From positions 1 to 6,724 of the forward strand of contig JAGCLR010000086.1 in NCBI GenBank assembly GCA_017646885.1: DNA of 6,724 nucleotides, given 5' to 3'. The notes below the pieces were generated by a model. The model was not told the origin of the DNA and did not search any database. It saw only the letters and a program-made list of their open reading frames with translations. A program made the translations under genes and the position numbers. Below, in pieces: positions 1-6,351 of this stretch (the stretch's first letter is position 1; each line of letters begins with the position of its first letter). This stretch comes from Methanobrevibacter sp. GTDB taxonomy: Archaea; Methanobacteriota; Methanobacteria; Methanobacteriales; Methanobacteriaceae.

Positions 1-245
1 AAATAAGTTAATACTCCTACTATTAAACTAGTTATCAACATGTAAACTGTCAATATGCTTAATCTTGGAAGTAAGGAAACGTCAGCAGTATACAAAGCAT
101 TAAAAATCATACATGGTAGAGCTATATTGATTACTATATTATTGAGAGTTTCGACATCATTCTCTTTCAAAAGGCCTATCTTTTTTGATAAGGCCCCTAT
201 CAAAATCATGACAATGATTGAAACAATAATAATCCTATAGTCCAT
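1..245 (-). CDS. AEC (auxin efflux carrier) family transporter, N-terminal part, truncated by the window edge
   Basis: This frame gives 81 codons starting at the ATG at 245-243 and running open off the left edge; family members are usually about 300 residues, so roughly the last three quarters are missing. Visible features are a hydrophobic first helix (about residues 4-20, RIIIVSIIVMILIGALS), then a KKIGLLKENDVETLNNIV stretch, then a second helix containing IALPCMIFNAL, and a third from about 62 on. The order 'helix - KKxGLL - E/D - LN - ALPxxIF' is characteristic of the AEC (malate permease / auxin efflux carrier-like) secondary transporters, which are membrane proteins thought to export or exchange organic acids or similar anions; the substrate here cannot be told. 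No clear Shine-Dalgarno precedes the ATG. It is separated from radA by 205 bp holding a terminator-like hairpin and a TATA candidate, so it is probably its own unit. The family call rests on pattern recognition of a fragment. Confidence 0.75.
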   Translation of the reverse strand, partial: MDYRIIIVSIIVMILIGALSKKIGLLKENDVETLNNIVINIALPCMIFNALYTADVSLLPRLSILTVYMLITSLIVGVLTY

Positions 246-288
246 ACAATCAACTAAATAATTCAATAATTTTAAAAAAAATGAAATG

Positions 289-304
289 CGTTTATGAATA
301 AACG
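289..304. promoter_or_regulatory. Perfect 6-bp inverted repeat (CGTTTA-TGAA-TAAACG) upstream of the AEC transporter
   Basis: The two 6-base arms are exact reverse complements around a 4-base centre. The element lies 44-59 bases upstream of the AEC start codon, and about 25 bases downstream of the TATA candidate at 319-330, so it would overlap the expected transcription start. That position suits a repressor operator or a hairpin at the 5' end of the mRNA. It carries two of the few CG dinucleotides in this AT-rich spacer. The function is inferred from position only. Confidence 0.4.
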
Positions 305-318
305 ATTGATAAATTAAA

Positions 319-330
319 TTTATAAAAATA
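319..330 (-). promoter_or_regulatory. Candidate TATA box for the AEC transporter gene
   Basis: Read on the minus strand this is TATTTTTATAAA, resembling archaeal box A elements. A start site about 25 bases downstream would fall near 298 and give a leader of roughly 50 bases. The surroundings are so AT-rich that chance TATA-like strings are common, and no convincing purine-rich BRE lies upstream. Confidence 0.3.
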
Positions 331-381
331 AGTTAAAATAGTTTTTGTAAAAATATGAAAATGAAATTAAAAATAAATAAG

Positions 382-415
382 AAAAAATAGTTAAGAGAAA
401 TCACTCCCAACTATT
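382..415 (-). terminator. Intrinsic-terminator-like hairpin with U-tract downstream of radA
   Basis: On the minus strand a 12-bp stem can form (AAUAGUUGGGAG with CUCUUAACUAUU, two of the pairs being G-U) around the 6-base loop UGAUUU at 386-415. The tail runs directly into U residues (382-387 are all A on the plus strand) followed by further U-rich sequence. It sits 36 bases past the radA stop, so it most likely ends the RPA-radA transcript. Archaeal termination mainly needs the U-tract, so the hairpin's contribution is uncertain. Confidence 0.6.
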
Positions 416-429
416 GAAAATATTTTGAC

Positions 430-449
430 CAAACTTTTTTAAAAGTTTG
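430..449 (-). terminator. Hairpin immediately after the radA stop codon
   Basis: A perfect 9-bp inverted repeat (CAAACTTTT / AAAAGTTTG, 2-base loop) begins one base beyond the radA stop. It is not followed by a strong U-run until the second hairpin at 382-415, so it may protect the 3' end of the mRNA or act with the second hairpin as a tandem terminator. Confidence 0.4.
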
Positions 450-450
450 A

Positions 451-1386
451 TTAGTCTACAATACCATCAGTAGTGACTTTAAATACAGCTTCTCCTTCTG
501 GCAAGTGAGGGCTGTCCACTAATCTAGCAATTCTTTTTCCAGCTAAACCTTTCTTCAACCAGATTCTGTAAGTGGAAGCGTGTCCTAAAACGTGTCCACC
601 AATAGCTTTTGTTGGACTTCCGAAGAAAGCGTCAGGTCTTGCTTGAACTTGGTTTGTAAGGAAAACTGCTACATTGTAGGTATTTGCAACTTGTTGCAAT
701 GCATGCAAGTGTTGGTTTAATTTTTGTTGTCTTGTAGCCAATGACTCTCTTCCAACATATTCTGCTCTGAAGTGTGCCATAAGGGAGTCAACAATAACTA
801 ATCTTACATTAACACCGCTTTGAATCAATTCATTGATCTTTTCAGCCATTAATATTTGGTGAGAAGAGTTGAAAGCTCTTGCAATGTGGATTTTTCTTAA
901 GACTTCTTCATGATCAAGTCCAAATGCATCTGCGATTTGTTCAACCCTTTCAGGTCTGAAAGTGTTTTCTGTATCGATGAATACACATTCTCCATCTAAA
1001 CCGCCTTTTTCTTTAGGCAATTGGACAGTGACAGCCAATTCATGTGAAATTTGACTTTTACCTGAACCGAATTCACCGAAAACTTCAGTAATAGCTTGAG
1101 TTTCGATTCCACCACCGATTAACTCATCTACACCTTTACTTCCAGTGGTTATACGGCCAACATCACGTCTTCTTTCCATTACATCAAATGCTGTTTCAAA
1201 ATCAATTTTTTCAGCTCTACGTGCTGCTTCAATAACTTTTTCAGCTACTCCTTCACCTATTTCTGCCTTTACAGCTAATTCTTTAGCAGTGGCAGTAGCT
1301 AATCTCATCATATCAGCAAAACCAGCTTCTCTTAATTTTTCAGCAGTTTTTTCTCCTACATTAGGTAAGTCTTCAAGTTCTACCAT
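451..1386 (-). CDS. radA: DNA repair and recombination protein RadA (archaeal RecA/Rad51 recombinase)
   Basis: RadA forms ATP-dependent filaments on single-stranded DNA and carries out homologous pairing and strand exchange in the cytoplasm. The 311-residue product has the full family layout. A helix-hairpin-helix N-domain spans about 1-60 ([20 protein letters not shown]). The FETA polymerisation motif (F63, A66) is in the linker. Walker A is GEFGSGKSQ (104-112, Lys110), the catalytic Glu is E140 in [13 protein letters not shown], and Walker B is LVIVD (196-200). Loop 1 lies near 208-220, and the [12 protein letters not shown]...[12 protein letters not shown] region (245-273) includes loop 2. 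Length and motifs match euryarchaeal RadA, with nothing missing. The ATG at 1386-1384 is chosen over an in-frame TTG at 1407: it gives the standard [11 protein letters not shown] start, and GGGTTGAT sits four bases upstream as a ribosome site. The gene follows RPA by 54 bp without a terminator, suggesting cotranscription of the two ssDNA-handling proteins. Confidence 0.97.
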   Translation of the reverse strand: MVELEDLPNVGEKTAEKLREAGFADMMRLATATAKELAVKAEIGEGVAEKVIEAARRAEKIDFETAFDVMERRRDVGRITTGSKGVDELIGGGIETQAITEVFGEFGSGKSQISHELAVTVQLPKEKGGLDGECVFIDTENTFRPERVEQIADAFGLDHEEVLRKIHIARAFNSSHQILMAEKINELIQSGVNVRLVIVDSLMAHFRAEYVGRESLATRQQKLNQHLHALQQVANTYNVAVFLTNQVQARPDAFFGSPTKAIGGHVLGHASTYRIWLKKGLAGKRIARLVDSPHLPEGEAVFKVTTDGIVD

Positions 1387-1390
1387 AATT

Positions 1391-1398
1391 ATCAACCC
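1391..1398 (-). promoter_or_regulatory. Ribosome binding site that decides the radA start
   Basis: The minus strand reads GGGTTGAT four bases before the ATG at 1386; with its two 5' flanking bases it matches 7 of 10 positions of the AGGAGGTGAT complement of the 16S 3' end. It lies inside the coding sequence if the upstream TTG at 1407 were used, which argues for the shorter RadA. Confidence 0.5.
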
Positions 1399-1440
1399 AT
1401 TAAACAAATTTATTAAAGTTCATCATACTATAATCAAGGC

Positions 1441-3906
1441 TTAAAACTCATTTTTAAAGATCTTTTTAGGTCTAAGCCTTATTTCTTCATCATAATTATT
1501 ATAAGTTACATCAGCAAGCAATTCTAAAGTTCTTCCTTCAATATCCATTGCTTTAGTTTCCAGGAATCCAATATCTCCTTCACTTTCCTCATATAGAGCA
1601 ACTATATCATCATGTTTCATATCCAATAACTGTTCCACCAATTCATTGAAGAAAGTTACTTGAATTTCACCAGTATCATCAGTGATCTTTCCAGGAAGCA
1701 TTAAAAGATATTTAGGTTCATCTATAGGATTTCCACAATGAGGACATTCCTCTTCATCCTCATCTTCAAGAGTGCGGTTACAGATAGGACATTTAGGAAT
1801 CAAAATCTTTTCTATGTATGGATTTGAAAATATACCTTTTATTTTTACGCTTCTATCTTCCAATTCAAGGCTTGCAATGTCTTTTGAAGTGTATAATATG
1901 TTTTGCAATTCCTCAATGTCTGGAAGGCTGGTTAATTCATTGTAAGAAGGCTGCAATATATTTGTTGAATTGCCTACGGACAAGTCTACACGATTGCTCA
2001 AATCATTGTAGTTTACACGTGGATTTTGAATTTTGATTGCCTCGTTGATATCATAAGGCAAGTTGGTCTTATCATCCCATAATGTTACAGATATGAAACC
2101 TGAATCATCACCAATGGTAATGTTTCTAACCAATCCTTTGGTTCCATCCTGCCTTTCGAATTCACGGGTATCTTCAATTTCCAAGATTCTTCCTACAACT
2201 TTAATGTTCATGTCATCTTCTTCTATATCAAAAATCTTCTTGGTTTCATAGATTTGCTCTTCTAACTCTTCAAATGAAGGCAAATCAGATGATTCAGCAT
2301 CAGAAAGCTCGATGACTCTAGTTGTTTTTCCAACGTTGAGTTCAACTTCATACATTCCTAATCTGGTTCTGGCATTTTCAACTTGATATGCTTTTCCTAT
2401 TCCATATGAAGCTTCTGCCTTTTCATCCCAGAATGAGATTCTGACTTTTCCGGTTGAGTCTGCAATGTCTCCAGAACGAACATAACCGGTTGAACCATCA
2501 TCCCTTTGGAAGGAATGGGTGTCATTAAGGGTAATTAATCTGCCAATGATGTCTACTTCCTCTCCATCATCTTCATGATCTTGAACTTCACTAATGGTGA
2601 TTGGGCCCAATTTACTTGCAATTTCATTCAATCCTTCAGCCAATTCCTCATTTCCTTCAGGATTTACTCTTAATTCAGTATTCCAATTGGTATTTACCCT
2701 GTATCCGCTGGTTGCATAATCATCATATTCGATATTACCGCCCATGACTTTAAGGATATCTCCTTTAGATACTTTTAGTTTAGTGTCATCTCCCCAAAGA
2801 GTAACTCTTATGGAACCAGTTTCATCAGTGATTTCAATTGATTTCACAAAGCCTTTGGTTCCATCCTGCCTATCAAATTGGATAGTGTCTTGGATTTTGG
2901 TTACAATACCTATTAAAGTAACATCACTGATTTCTTGGGCATTTCCAATTTTAATGATGTTTTCCTCGTATTCAGGAATGTCATAGTCTCCTTCAACCTT
3001 AAGGATTCTGCCATCCCAATGGGATAATGAGATTTCACCATTTCTTTCTCTAGATTGTTCATTAAGGATTTTGACAATGTCTCCCTCTTTCAAATCAAGG
3101 CTATTTATTAACTTGACATCCTTATTCCATAAGGTATAAGCGATCTTTCCAGTCTTATCCTGGATTTCAAGTGAAGTCACTTTACCTTTCTTGCCATTGC
3201 TTTCATATGAATGAGGAGTAGGAACCCTAATCAATCTTCCAATAATGCTTACCTTTTCATCAGGAACAATATCTGCAATTGAAATTATGTTTTCTTCGTA
3301 AACCGGGAACTCAGCAATGTTTTCAGGATAGTTTTCACTTGTCTCGTCAATTGCTCTTAGCAAGGATCTAGGACGTAGAGAAAATTCCTTGCCTCCTCTG
3401 AATCCATCCTTACAGTCAACATCTGAAATCTCAACAATGTCTCCTTCACTGATATGTTTGAGATGCTTAATGTTTTCAGTCCAAAGAACAAGTCTAACTT
3501 CTCCTGTATTATCCGCAATTTGCATATTTGCAAGCTTTCCATCCTCTCCTTTTCTTGAAGTGAATAACTTTGGATTGGAAATTGACATTACCCTTGCAAT
3601 AACGCTAAATCCTTGACGGCCAGGTTCAACTTCTGCAATTGTCTTTGGAGTGCCAACATCAAAAGTGTCTGCAGGTTCATCTTTAGTTTCCTCTCCAGTG
3701 AATGGATTTACCACCATGTCTATGAAATCTTTATCACTGAAAAAGGAAGCGTCTTTGTATTCTTCTTTAATTTTATTAAATTTGTCTATGAATTCATCTT
3801 TTGATAAAGCGTCCTGAACTTTTTCCCAACCATCCTTAATGTATTGGAAATCTTCTTCACTAATATCTTCAGCTAAATTCATTCCATTGAAAAATTCTTT
3901 ATCCAT
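1441..3906 (-). CDS. Replication protein A, single-chain archaeal ssDNA-binding protein with six OB folds and a C-terminal zinc site
   Basis: RPA binds and protects single-stranded DNA in replication, repair and recombination, and modulates RadA loading. The 821-residue product starts with an acidic, probably helical region (1-85). Five tandem OB folds follow, at about 88-186, 207-306, 318-416, 436-534 and 557-652. Each has the strand-turn-strand pattern 'I.D.TG.I...LW' with the aromatic residue at W142, W260, W371, W493 and W610. The sixth fold (about 675-821) carries a four-cysteine zinc ribbon, CPIC (706-709) and CPHC (721-724), and has FF at 752-753 where the others have LW or FW. This resembles the zinc-bearing DNA-binding domain C of eukaryotic RPA70. 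Several modules share near-identical segments, so the protein grew by duplication. It is longer than the four-OB single-chain RPA known from Methanocaldococcus. The start is supported by GAGGG six bases upstream. radA follows in the same direction. The product assignment is firm; exact domain edges are estimates. Confidence 0.95.
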   Translation of the reverse strand: MDKEFFNGMNLAEDISEEDFQYIKDGWEKVQDALSKDEFIDKFNKIKEEYKDASFFSDKDFIDMVVNPFTGEETKDEPADTFDVGTPKTIAEVEPGRQGFSVIARVMSISNPKLFTSRKGEDGKLANMQIADNTGEVRLVLWTENIKHLKHISEGDIVEISDVDCKDGFRGGKEFSLRPRSLLRAIDETSENYPENIAEFPVYEENIISIADIVPDEKVSIIGRLIRVPTPHSYESNGKKGKVTSLEIQDKTGKIAYTLWNKDVKLINSLDLKEGDIVKILNEQSRERNGEISLSHWDGRILKVEGDYDIPEYEENIIKIGNAQEISDVTLIGIVTKIQDTIQFDRQDGTKGFVKSIEITDETGSIRVTLWGDDTKLKVSKGDILKVMGGNIEYDDYATSGYRVNTNWNTELRVNPEGNEELAEGLNEIASKLGPITISEVQDHEDDGEEVDIIGRLITLNDTHSFQRDDGSTGYVRSGDIADSTGKVRISFWDEKAEASYGIGKAYQVENARTRLGMYEVELNVGKTTRVIELSDAESSDLPSFEELEEQIYETKKIFDIEEDDMNIKVVGRILEIEDTREFERQDGTKGLVRNITIGDDSGFISVTLWDDKTNLPYDINEAIKIQNPRVNYNDLSNRVDLSVGNSTNILQPSYNELTSLPDIEELQNILYTSKDIASLELEDRSVKIKGIFSNPYIEKILIPKCPICNRTLEDEDEEECPHCGNPIDEPKYLLMLPGKITDDTGEIQVTFFNELVEQLLDMKHDDIVALYEESEGDIGFLETKAMDIEGRTLELLADVTYNNYDEEIRLRPKKIFKNEF
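2135..2154 (-). repeat. 20-bp exact direct repeat, copy 1, inside the RPA gene (OB fold 5)
   Basis: This stretch is identical base for base to 2852-2871 and encodes the RQDGTKG turn of OB fold 5 (near residues 585-591). The reading frame and position in the fold are the same in both copies, so the repeat reflects a domain duplication or later gene conversion. Confidence 0.85.
2852..2871 (-). repeat. 20-bp exact direct repeat, copy 2, inside the RPA gene (OB fold 3)
   Basis: This is the partner of 2135-2154, encoding RQDGTKG of OB fold 3 (near residues 346-352). The equivalent stretch of OB fold 4 encodes RDDGSTG with clearly different codons, so folds 3 and 5 are the closer pair at DNA level. 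Confidence 0.85.
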
Positions 3907-3912
3907 ACCAAA

Positions 3913-3917
3913 CCCTC
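3913..3917 (-). promoter_or_regulatory. Ribosome binding site of the RPA gene
   Basis: The minus strand shows GAGGG followed by six bases and then the ATG at 3906, a good Shine-Dalgarno match at normal spacing. It is a conspicuous G-rich spot in an otherwise A/T leader and fixes the start. Confidence 0.7.
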
Positions 3918-4076
3918 GTTTTTTTAAATTATAAATTTAGTAAAAATAATACAATAAAATAATAATCCTTTTGATAATTGTCAATTCACTTAAAAGTTTT
4001 TTTTGAAATTAAGTATGATTATTATGATCATTATTTTATCACAATTTTTTCAAGTTAAATTATAATTTAATTTTTG

Positions 4077-4086
4077 CTATATATAA
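4077..4086 (-). promoter_or_regulatory. Candidate distal TATA box for the RPA-radA unit
   Basis: On the minus strand this reads TTATATATAG, close to the archaeal box A. A start about 25 bases on would lie near 4055 and give a leader of about 150 bases. A nearer TATA-like string (3928-3936, ATTTATAAT) would place the start almost at the ATG and exclude the GAGGG ribosome site, so I prefer a more distant promoter, although neither is proven. Confidence 0.25.
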
Positions 4087-4141
4087 TAATTAAGACAGAG
4101 CATTTGAAAACTAATAGTACCATTTCAACTGAAAAAATAAA

Positions 4142-4158
4142 GGGCAATAAAACGGCCC
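4142..4158 (-). other. Small GC hairpin followed by a U-rich run in the large gap
   Basis: On the minus strand GGGC and GCCC can pair around a 9-base loop (CGUUUUAUU), with UUUAUUUUUU directly after (4132-4141). It looks like a weak intrinsic terminator. It lies about 635 bases beyond the end of the sugar-transferase gene, so it would only make sense for read-through or for a short transcript starting inside the gap. A TATA-like CTTATAT lies at 4192-4198, upstream of it on the same strand. This is inference from sequence alone. Confidence 0.3.
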
Positions 4159-4740
4159 ATTAATTCCCAAAGCCTTTTTAAAAATGTAACCATATAAGAT
4201 AATCAAATAATGAAATAAGAATAAATAATTATAAAATAAACATTTGCAAAATAAATAATTCTTAAAATTTATCAAACATTTTATTTTTAAAAATTTATTT
4301 CAAATCATTAAATTCATTATAATTATATATTTATAATCTATATTATTTTAATATTTTTAATTCCAGTTTTTTTTTAAAAAATCTTGATCAACAAATCACA
4401 AAAATCATCAAATCATGTTAAATTCATAAATGAAAATCAAAAGGATTCGAGTATAAATATTAAAACATAGTAGCTTATAAAAGTTTATATTTTCATATTC
4501 TATAATCTTAAAAATTTTATAATGTTTTTTAGTTTATTCAAATTTCAAAAACTTAAATTTGTATATGGCAAATTTTTAAAAATTAAGTCTGTAATTATCA
4601 ATTAATTAACCAAATATATAAATATATGCTTTTTTTCATTAAAATAATTCATAATAATGTTAATTTAGTAATTTTAAACAATTATAACAATTTAATTAAA
4701 AAATAACAAGATTAAAACAATTTTAAAATTGATATAAAAA

Positions 4741-4776
4741 ATAGAAAAATAATTGAAATTCAAACTAATTTCAATT
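4741..4776 (-). terminator. Intrinsic-terminator-like hairpin after the sugar transferase gene
   Basis: A perfect 10-bp inverted repeat (AATTGAAATT / AATTTCAATT, 6-base spacer, 4751-4776) lies 16 bases past the TGA stop. On the minus strand it is followed by AUUUUUCUAUUUUUU. The stem is all A/T except one G-C pair, so it is weak thermally, but the U-rich tail fits archaeal termination. Confidence 0.6.
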
Positions 4777-4792
4777 GAGTAAAAAAGAGTAT

Positions 4793-6196
4793 TCAATATG
4801 CATTCTCATCTCTTTTGAAAATGGTCTTCAGCATGATTTGAATGTCTAAAATCAAACTCCAGTTTTCTACATAACGGATATCATATTCGATACGCTTTTC
4901 TATTGAAGTGTTTCCCCTATAACCATTTACTTGAGCAAGTCCTGTAAGTCCTGGCCTTACCTGGTGCTTAACCATGTATTTTGGAATTGTCTTCTTGAAT
5001 TGCTCAACAAAGAATGGCCTTTCAGGACGAGGGCCTACAACACTCATCTCCCTTTTCAATACGTTGAAGAACTGTGGCAATTCGTCGATGCTCATTTTTC
5101 TGATGAATGTACCGACCCTTGTTTTTCTTGGGTCGTCTTCAGTGGTCCATTGGGATTTCTCTTCCTCCTCATCCTGAACCTTCATGCTTCTGAACTTATA
5201 CATCATGAATGGCTTTCCATTGTATCCTATTCTTTCCTGCTTGAAGATAATTGGGCCTGGAGATTCCAATTTAATTGCAATAGCTGTAATCAGCATAATT
5301 GGAGAGGTTATGATAATTGCAACAATAGCTACAAAGTAATCCTCAATGATCTTCTTGAATTTATTGAACGCATCATCTAAAGGAACATAACGGATATTGA
5401 TGATTGGCAAATCGTCAAGCATGTCAACAGAAGGCTTTGCAGGGAAGTACTTGTAATAATCAGGAATGATTTCCGCCTTGATTCCCTCTTCCTCACATGC
5501 ATCCACAATCTCGTTCAAGTGATAATAGTATTGCAAAGGAATAGCTATGACTACCCTATCGAACTTATGGGTTTTCAAAACATCCGGTAAGTCTTTAAAG
5601 GTTCCTATGAATCTGATTCCCTCAAATGTTTTGCCTAAATGCTCTTTTCTTCCTAAGAAACCGTCAATGCTGTATCCTAAATATGTCTTTGACTTGATTT
5701 TCTGTGCAAAATTGAATGCCAAATCATTATCCCCGATAATGAGCATATGCTTAAGATTGCGATTGTTCACTCTCATAAACCTTAAGACAAATACTACGAG
5801 AGCCCTTTCGATGATTGCAAAAATCATACCGAATATGCTCAAGAGGAACAGCATGATCCTTGAGAAATCAGGCTGGTTGATAACGAACAATATAGCTACC
5901 AAGATAATGAAAGCCATTATGTCAGCTTTGATTATGTCCTCTGCACCAGACAGTATTGAAGGCTTATTCCTGAATGGCTTATACAAGCCAAAGAAGTAGT
6001 ATAAAAGAAGATATGTTGGAATAATCGCAAAAACAGTGAATAAAAAGTAATCAAAAAATGGCAATGATCCTCCTAAAGGACCGAATAGAGTAGTTTTGAA
6101 TCTAACATAGTAAGCTAGAACCAATGAAAATAGAATTACAAGAACATCTATTACAACAAGCAATGAATTCAATATTCTTTGATTTTCCTTAATCAT
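4793..6196 (-). CDS. Polyprenyl-phosphate sugar-1-phosphate transferase (WcaJ/WbaP-type initiating phosphoglycosyl transferase)
   Basis: Such enzymes move a sugar-1-phosphate from a nucleotide sugar to a membrane polyprenyl phosphate, the first step of lipid-linked glycan assembly. The 467-residue product has four N-terminal hydrophobic helices (about 11-31, 50-70, 91-108, 112-138). A nucleotide-binding-like domain (about 148-265) begins MLIIGDNDLA. A membrane-entry helix (286-309) precedes the C-terminal bacterial-sugar-transferase domain. That domain keeps its landmarks: FKQERIG (318-324), YKFRSM (333-338), the catalytic Asp-Glu in SIDELPQ (D371, E372), VGPRPE (387-392) and PGLTGLAQVNG (415-425). 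Length and order match the large membrane members of the family rather than the short PglC form. A glycosyltransferase precedes it in the same direction, consistent with a surface polysaccharide or glycoprotein glycan locus. The ATG at 6196 has GAGTGGT a few bases upstream. Sugar and carrier lipid cannot be told from sequence. The family is common in bacteria, so ancient transfer into archaea is possible. Confidence 0.93.
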   Translation of the reverse strand: MIKENQRILNSLLVVIDVLVILFSLVLAYYVRFKTTLFGPLGGSLPFFDYFLFTVFAIIPTYLLLYYFFGLYKPFRNKPSILSGAEDIIKADIMAFIILVAILFVINQPDFSRIMLFLLSIFGMIFAIIERALVVFVLRFMRVNNRNLKHMLIIGDNDLAFNFAQKIKSKTYLGYSIDGFLGRKEHLGKTFEGIRFIGTFKDLPDVLKTHKFDRVVIAIPLQYYYHLNEIVDACEEEGIKAEIIPDYYKYFPAKPSVDMLDDLPIINIRYVPLDDAFNKFKKIIEDYFVAIVAIIITSPIMLITAIAIKLESPGPIIFKQERIGYNGKPFMMYKFRSMKVQDEEEEKSQWTTEDDPRKTRVGTFIRKMSIDELPQFFNVLKREMSVVGPRPERPFFVEQFKKTIPKYMVKHQVRPGLTGLAQVNGYRGNTSIEKRIEYDIRYVENWSLILDIQIMLKTIFKRDENAY

Positions 6197-6230
6197 TTTA
6201 CCACTCTTTACCTTTTGACTATAAAAATTA

Positions 6231-6238
6231 ATATAATT
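6231..6238 (-). promoter_or_regulatory. Candidate proximal TATA box for the sugar transferase gene
   Basis: The minus strand reads AATTATAT here. A start about 25 bases downstream would fall near 6209, just ahead of the GAGTGGT ribosome site, giving a short 13-base leader. Spacing is good, but the AT background makes the match weak evidence. Confidence 0.35.
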
Positions 6239-6337
6239 GATTATTTTTTATACAGTAATAGATTTAATAGCAATCGCTTATAAAATTACCTAAATAATTT
6301 TACTGATTAATGATAATGAGATAGACAAATTGAGTTA

Positions 6338-6345
6338 TATATAAA
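6338..6345 (-). promoter_or_regulatory. Candidate distal TATA box (TTTATATA) just after the glycosyltransferase stop
   Basis: This is an exact match to the methanogen box A consensus TTTATATA on the minus strand, starting seven bases past the glycosyltransferase stop codon. It would start a transcript near 6316 with a leader of about 120 bases before the sugar transferase. The string also reads as TATA-like on the plus strand because its core is self-complementary. Confidence 0.35.
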
Positions 6346-6351
6346 CTGAGT

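Larger units (their letters stand above)
3907..4792. other. 886-bp non-coding, extremely AT-rich intergenic region between the sugar transferase and RPA
   Basis: I see no credible protein gene, tRNA, rRNA or CRISPR repeat in either strand. The sequence is mostly runs of A and T with frequent stops. It holds the RPA leader and ribosome site at the low end, the sugar-transferase terminator at the high end (4741-4776), and one less AT-rich island (about 4095-4190) with a small GGGC/GCCC hairpin. A few AT palindromes occur (for example 4316-4337), as expected by chance at this composition. It is probably upstream regulatory sequence of the RPA-radA unit plus decayed or neutral DNA. Confidence 0.6.

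Noticed and set aside
55..240. 61-codon plus-strand frame
   Set aside because: It is antisense to the AEC transporter, whose minus-strand translation shows clear family motifs; the plus frame has no recognisable features.
1387..1407. Seven-residue N-terminal extension of RadA from a TTG codon
   Set aside because: The extension contains the ribosome site for the ATG at 1386, and RadA proteins of this group begin [11 protein letters not shown].
4106..4209. Minus-strand 31-codon frame starting at TTG in the large gap
   Set aside because: It has no ATG, no ribosome site and no recognisable protein character; it is more likely chance or a relic.
4316..4337. AT-only inverted repeat (ATTATAA / TTATAAT)
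   Set aside because: Palindromes made only of A and T are expected by chance at this base composition, and no gene boundary is nearby.
4390..4418. Clustered AAATCA-like short repeats
   Set aside because: The units are irregular in spacing and sequence, as expected in such AT-rich DNA; there is no CRISPR-like regularity and no iteron pattern.
4931..5380. 149-codon plus-strand frame (and overlapping 4974-5177)
   Set aside because: It lies wholly opposite the catalytic domain of the sugar transferase, and its translation has no domain character; it arises from the codon pattern of the real gene.
5547..5999. 150-codon plus-strand frame
   Set aside because: It is antisense to the middle of the sugar transferase, with no ribosome site or motif; treated as a chance open frame.
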